7,883 nt of DNA from Candidatus Nanohalarchaeota archaeon (lineage in GTDB: Archaea; EX4484-52; B79-G9). Under the pieces are notes generated by a model. The model had not been told where the DNA came from. It worked only from the letters and a program-made list of their open reading frames with translations, and did not search any database. Position numbers and translations under genes: made by a program. This document shows positions 5,498 to 7,883 of the stretch, piece by piece (position 1 is the first letter of the stretch; the number at the start of each line of letters is the position of its first letter). The stretch is taken from positions 1 to 7,883 of the forward strand of contig QMVA01000061.1 of assembly GCA_003660865.1 (NCBI GenBank). The letters run 5' to 3'.

Positions 5498-5992
5498 TTT
5501 TTTGTTTTGAGGATTGTCTTCCTTTAACGGGATGTAGTATAGCTCCAGCAAGTCTCCTTTGTCGTCTGGTAGTTCTCCGAACTTTTTGGCCCCGAACTTC
5601 TTGTAGAAGCTCACTGGATCCTTATTGTCGACGGCTAGGCATATCTTGGTGTAGCCTTGTCTTCGCGCCTTGTCGATGAGTGTTTTTAGCAGTTGCTTGC
5701 CTATGCCTCTCCCCCTGTAGCCTTCTTTGACTGCTATGGCTTCGAGCCAGCCGTACCAGCCGAACCACCATCTGAAGACCAGGAACCCTACCACCCGTCG
5801 ACCTTCTTTGGCCACGAGGACTATGCCAGATCTCCTCTCTATTATGCCCAGCCACCTTTTCGCGACCGTGTCTCTGAATGCTTTTTCGGCTTTTTCCCGG
5901 CTCCCGTACTCTCTCCAGAAGGCTTCGGCGGCGATATCCGCTATCGCTTGGACGTCGTGGGATTCTGCCTCCGTGATCTTAACTTGGGTCAT
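5486..5992 (-). CDS. GNAT-family N-acetyltransferase
   Basis: This 168-residue protein has the single-domain GNAT fold, which transfers an acetyl group from acetyl-CoA to an amine. It starts MTQVKITEAESHDVQAIADI (strand 1 and helix 1) and has a central strand VVGFLVF at 67-73. Motif A is LEAIAVKEGYRGRGIGKQLL at 83-102, where R93-G-R-G-I-G98 matches the Q/R-x-x-G-x-G/A pyrophosphate loop. ICLAVDNKDPVSFYKKFGAK at 117-136 is the usual motif B region. The substrate is unknown. The frame is open 14 codons further upstream to 6034. ATG 5992 is chosen because GGTGA lies five bases before it and the protein then begins directly with the domain. TTTTAAAA at 6038-6045 would give a short leader. The 3' end overlaps the amidohydrolase gene by 12 bp. 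Confidence 0.86.
   Translation of the reverse strand: MTQVKITEAESHDVQAIADIAAEAFWREYGSREKAEKAFRDTVAKRWLGIIERRSGIVLVAKEGRRVVGFLVFRWWFGWYGWLEAIAVKEGYRGRGIGKQLLKTLIDKARRQGYTKICLAVDNKDPVSFYKKFGAKKFGELPDDKGDLLELYYIPLKEDNPQNKKSRR
5498..5508 (+). terminator. T-rich tract after the amidohydrolase gene
   Basis: TTTTTTGTTTT begins at the base after the TGA of the amidohydrolase gene and is a plausible archaeal oligo-T terminator. It lies inside the 3' end of the oppositely oriented GNAT gene, where it encodes an Asn/Lys-rich tail (DNPQNKKSRR), so one sequence may serve both purposes. Confidence 0.4.
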
Positions 5993-5997
5993 GCTCG

Positions 5998-6002
5998 TCA
6001 CC
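5998..6002 (-). promoter_or_regulatory. Ribosome binding site fixing the GNAT start
   Basis: GGTGA on the minus strand lies five bases before ATG 5992 and pairs with the archaeal 16S 3' end (TCACCT-type). The upstream in-frame ATG at 6034 has no such site. This is the clearest Shine-Dalgarno element in the window. Confidence 0.6.
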
Positions 6003-6037
6003 GTCGTCTGCCTATTTTTACGGGGAAAGAGCACACG

Positions 6038-6045
6038 TTTTAAAA
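6038..6045 (-). promoter_or_regulatory. TATA box for the GNAT gene
   Basis: TTTTAAAA is centred near 6041, so transcription would start near 6015. That leaves a leader of about 23 bases that contains the GGTGA site. It also places the alternative ATG at 6034 outside the transcript. Confidence 0.5.
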
Positions 6046-6127
6046 TTGTCCTCGTCTTACATTTGGAGAGCTGTCCTAAGATGTCCTGTGGAAAACTTAG
6101 AGTTTATACTGCTGTTTGAGAGGACTT

Positions 6128-7378
6128 TTATTGAATTGTCTGGTTTAGGCATTTTTCCACCAGTTTGTATGGTGTTATTATTTTTTCTGATGTTTTCTCC
6201 CCTCTTAATGTTACTATTGCTATATCCCATATTCCTATCTTTGCGGCCTTTTCCCTTAAATGCTGGATGTCAGCCTGTGTGACTGGTCTGCGTTTTACTT
6301 CTATTACTGTTTTCCTCTTATTTGATAAAATGATGTCTATTTCGTCGTGGGGCTGATATAGGGGTTTCTTTTTCTCGGTCTGAGATAACAGCTCTCCTAT
6401 GAAGAATTGCAGTTCTATTCCAAGAATTGACCTTATTTTTTCCTCTATTTTTTCGGCATTATATTGGATGTTTTCGTAGATAAAATCTTCTTCATCTATT
6501 TTCAGCAAAATGCTCATAATCGGAGACCTGACTTTGTAGATGGTCTTCCATCTGCTTTTGAAGGTTTTTATCCTCTCTATTATGCCCATTTTAACGAGCC
6601 TGTCGAGATAGGGTGTTACCTGTGAGGGTATTCCCTTTTCTATAAGATTTAAGCTAAAAAGAGAATTAGCCAACTCGGATAACTTCCAGTTTCCAGAAGC
6701 TATTCTACGGATTATTGCTTCATAGAGCCGTGTCATCCTCCTCTCCTCCTCCGTGAACACTTCTCCTATAAGCCCTATGACTGCTCCTACGAGAAAATGT
6801 ATTTTCTGGGCTAGCTCGTAAGATGGGTCCTTTCTTATATCTAGGTGTGGTATTACCCAAGGGTCCCTCAAGATAACGGCCCACTCGATGGCCTTCTCCG
6901 GGCTAAGTCCAGTCTTTACGAGCGAAACAACGGCATCGCAGGGTTTTATAAGGTCGAGTCTGTATGGGGCTAGAAGACCAAGTAGAGGACTCCTGGCTCC
7001 AAGTATTTTTTCAACTACTCTGCGGCTGGATCCGGAAAGAATTAGTTTTCCGTCTGGATGTGCTGTAGCAAGGATGTCCCACGAGTGTTCTGGGAGTCTC
7101 TGGAACTCATCTACTATTGTCTTATAGCCTGATTTAAGCGAGAAGACAATGTCTTTTATGGCTGCATCGGTATTCATGACCGTGTATTTTCCACTGTTTC
7201 TCTCTTCTTTCACCACTTTGAGTCCTCTAGTGACAGTATAGAAGTAATCCCAGCTGACGAAGTTTTTTAATAGAAATGTTTTTCCAACTTTTCTGCGGCC
7301 ATAAAGTATTATCCATCCTTTATACTCGTCTATTTCTTTAGCCTCGCTTCTTTTAATAACAGGCATGTATATACTCAT
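6128..7378 (-). CDS. Archaeal P-loop ATPase with winged helix and PDDEXK-like C-terminus
   Basis: The 416-residue protein follows the architecture of the archaeal ATPase family (ATPase_2 with a C-terminal nuclease-like domain). Walker A is GRRKVGKT at 27-34 and Walker B is TIVDEFQ with D90-E91. A sensor-1-like strand ends LILSGSS at 112-118. A winged helix region, about 240-275, contains NLIEKGIPSQVTPYLDRLVK. The C-terminal part has EIDIILSN (E346, D348) and VIEVKRR (E360-x-K362), a D-X11-E-X-K arrangement typical of PDDEXK folds, then a closing IAIVTLRG strand. Members are common in hyperthermophilic archaea, often in many copies. Their role is poorly known, with DNA handling suggested. All key residues are present. 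It is transcribed alone. ATG 7366 (residue 5) is an alternative start. There is no Shine-Dalgarno sequence, and TATA-like sequence lies close upstream. Confidence 0.87.
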   Translation of the reverse strand: MSIYMPVIKRSEAKEIDEYKGWIILYGRRKVGKTFLLKNFVSWDYFYTVTRGLKVVKEERNSGKYTVMNTDAAIKDIVFSLKSGYKTIVDEFQRLPEHSWDILATAHPDGKLILSGSSRRVVEKILGARSPLLGLLAPYRLDLIKPCDAVVSLVKTGLSPEKAIEWAVILRDPWVIPHLDIRKDPSYELAQKIHFLVGAVIGLIGEVFTEEERRMTRLYEAIIRRIASGNWKLSELANSLFSLNLIEKGIPSQVTPYLDRLVKMGIIERIKTFKSRWKTIYKVRSPIMSILLKIDEEDFIYENIQYNAEKIEEKIRSILGIELQFFIGELLSQTEKKKPLYQPHDEIDIILSNKRKTVIEVKRRPVTQADIQHLREKAAKIGIWDIAIVTLRGEKTSEKIITPYKLVEKCLNQTIQ

Positions 7379-7382
7379 TTTG

Positions 7383-7410
7383 TATATACATATAAGTTAT
7401 ATAATATTAA
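7383..7410 (-). promoter_or_regulatory. Promoter of the ATPase gene
   Basis: The stretch holds two overlapping TATA candidates, TTATATAA (7396-7403) and TATATACATATA (7383-7394). The first would start transcription a few bases inside ATG 7378. The second would fit a leaderless message at ATG 7366. The sequence is nearly all A and T with partial symmetry, so repressor binding is possible but unproven. Confidence 0.45.
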
Positions 7411-7533
7411 TACTTTTTGACTAATTTGGATGTTGCAAACTTAGGAGACTGTTCCTTTTAAAATCCTTCATAATGTTCGCAAAGAGCCATATTAGACCAA
7501 AGCTTTAAGTTCTGTACCATAGTACCTTGTCTG

Positions 7534-7883
7534 CTAGATGAAGTCGAGGAGGCGCTTGTGCTTTGTTATTGGAGCTGGTTTTAGGAGTGTTCTTAGCTGT
7601 GTTGGTTCTAGTTGTTGTACGAGTGTTGTTGCTTGCTGGATTATGGGTTGTAGGTGTTTTGTGTTGGGGTTTATTTTTGTGGTTTCTTGTAGTGCTTTTA
7701 GGAGTACGAGTGTTTTTGGCTTGGGGTCTAGTGCTAGGGCGTAGCGGCTGAGTATTGTTGATAGTTCTCTGTAGATGTCGTCTTCGTTTTTGGGCGGTTT
7801 TTGTAGTGGTTTGGGTGGGTTTGTGACTAGGTGGATTTTTGGCGGGATTTGTTGTGGAGGTGGGGGTGGTGGCGGCGGTGTTG
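7534..7883 (-). CDS. C-terminal part of a proline-rich protein, unknown
   Basis: An uninterrupted minus-strand frame enters from the right edge and ends in TAG at 7534-7536. It gives 115 visible residues with no start codon, so the gene begins beyond the window. The visible part opens with Thr and eight prolines in a row, then a Gln/Pro/Lys-rich linker (QQIPPKIHLVTNPPKPLQ, KPPKNEDD). A helical domain follows, with ELSTILSRYALALDPKPKT, LVLLKALQETTKINPN and LQPIIQQATTLVQQLEPTQ, ending KHKRLLDFI. A disordered proline linker joined to a small helical C-terminal domain is the likely structure. Third positions are strongly A or C, as in the other minus-strand genes, which argues for real coding. 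I recognise no family. Confidence 0.62.
   Translation of the reverse strand, partial: TPPPPPPPPQQIPPKIHLVTNPPKPLQKPPKNEDDIYRELSTILSRYALALDPKPKTLVLLKALQETTKINPNTKHLQPIIQQATTLVQQLEPTQLRTLLKPAPITKHKRLLDFI

Noticed and set aside
1..7883. CRISPR array, insertion sequence or rRNA
   Set aside because: No regularly spaced repeats, transposase motifs, terminal inverted repeats or rRNA-like blocks were seen on reading both strands.

Overview
The window reads as a hyperthermophilic archaeon, probably a crenarchaeote (Thermoproteota). It begins with the C-terminus of an archaeal-type elongation factor 2. It also holds a HEPN/MNT toxin-antitoxin pair, an archaeal-type P-loop ATPase, a broken LAGLIDADG endonuclease gene and TATA-box promoters in front of leaderless or nearly leaderless genes. 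The species cannot be fixed from the sequence. The + strand is rich in G and T throughout. Genes on + favour T or G in third codon positions, and genes on - favour A or C. This skew makes many spurious open frames on the opposite strand.

Layout. 1-138: C-terminus of aEF-2 (+). 182-661: a decayed + strand gene, reconstructed from two frames, with PDDEXK-nuclease-like remains and premature TGA codons. 862-2465: a very AT-rich island with an unrecognised 482-residue protein carrying two C-terminal membrane helices, followed by a 39-residue highly basic protein. 2536-2877 (-): a small winged-helix-like protein. 2853-3790 (-): a LAGLIDADG homing-endonuclease-like gene, cut at its 5' end and broken by a one-base frameshift. 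3802-4505 (-): HEPN and MNT genes overlapping by 4 bp. 4658-5497 (+): an amidohydrolase, convergent with and overlapping a GNAT acetyltransferase (5486-5992, -). 6128-7378 (-): an ATPase with a winged helix and a C-terminal PDDEXK-like domain. 7534-7883 (-): the C-terminal part of a proline-rich protein whose start lies beyond the window.

How it fits together. The left and middle parts look like accessory DNA behind the housekeeping aEF-2 gene, with two broken nuclease genes, a toxin-antitoxin pair and an AT-rich two-gene island. The MNT stop lies only about a dozen bases from the point where the endonuclease frame opens, so the cassette or a deletion probably truncated that gene. The amidohydrolase and GNAT genes look intact and ordinary. 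The best candidate for something undescribed is the AT-rich pair at 862-2465, whose proteins I do not recognise.
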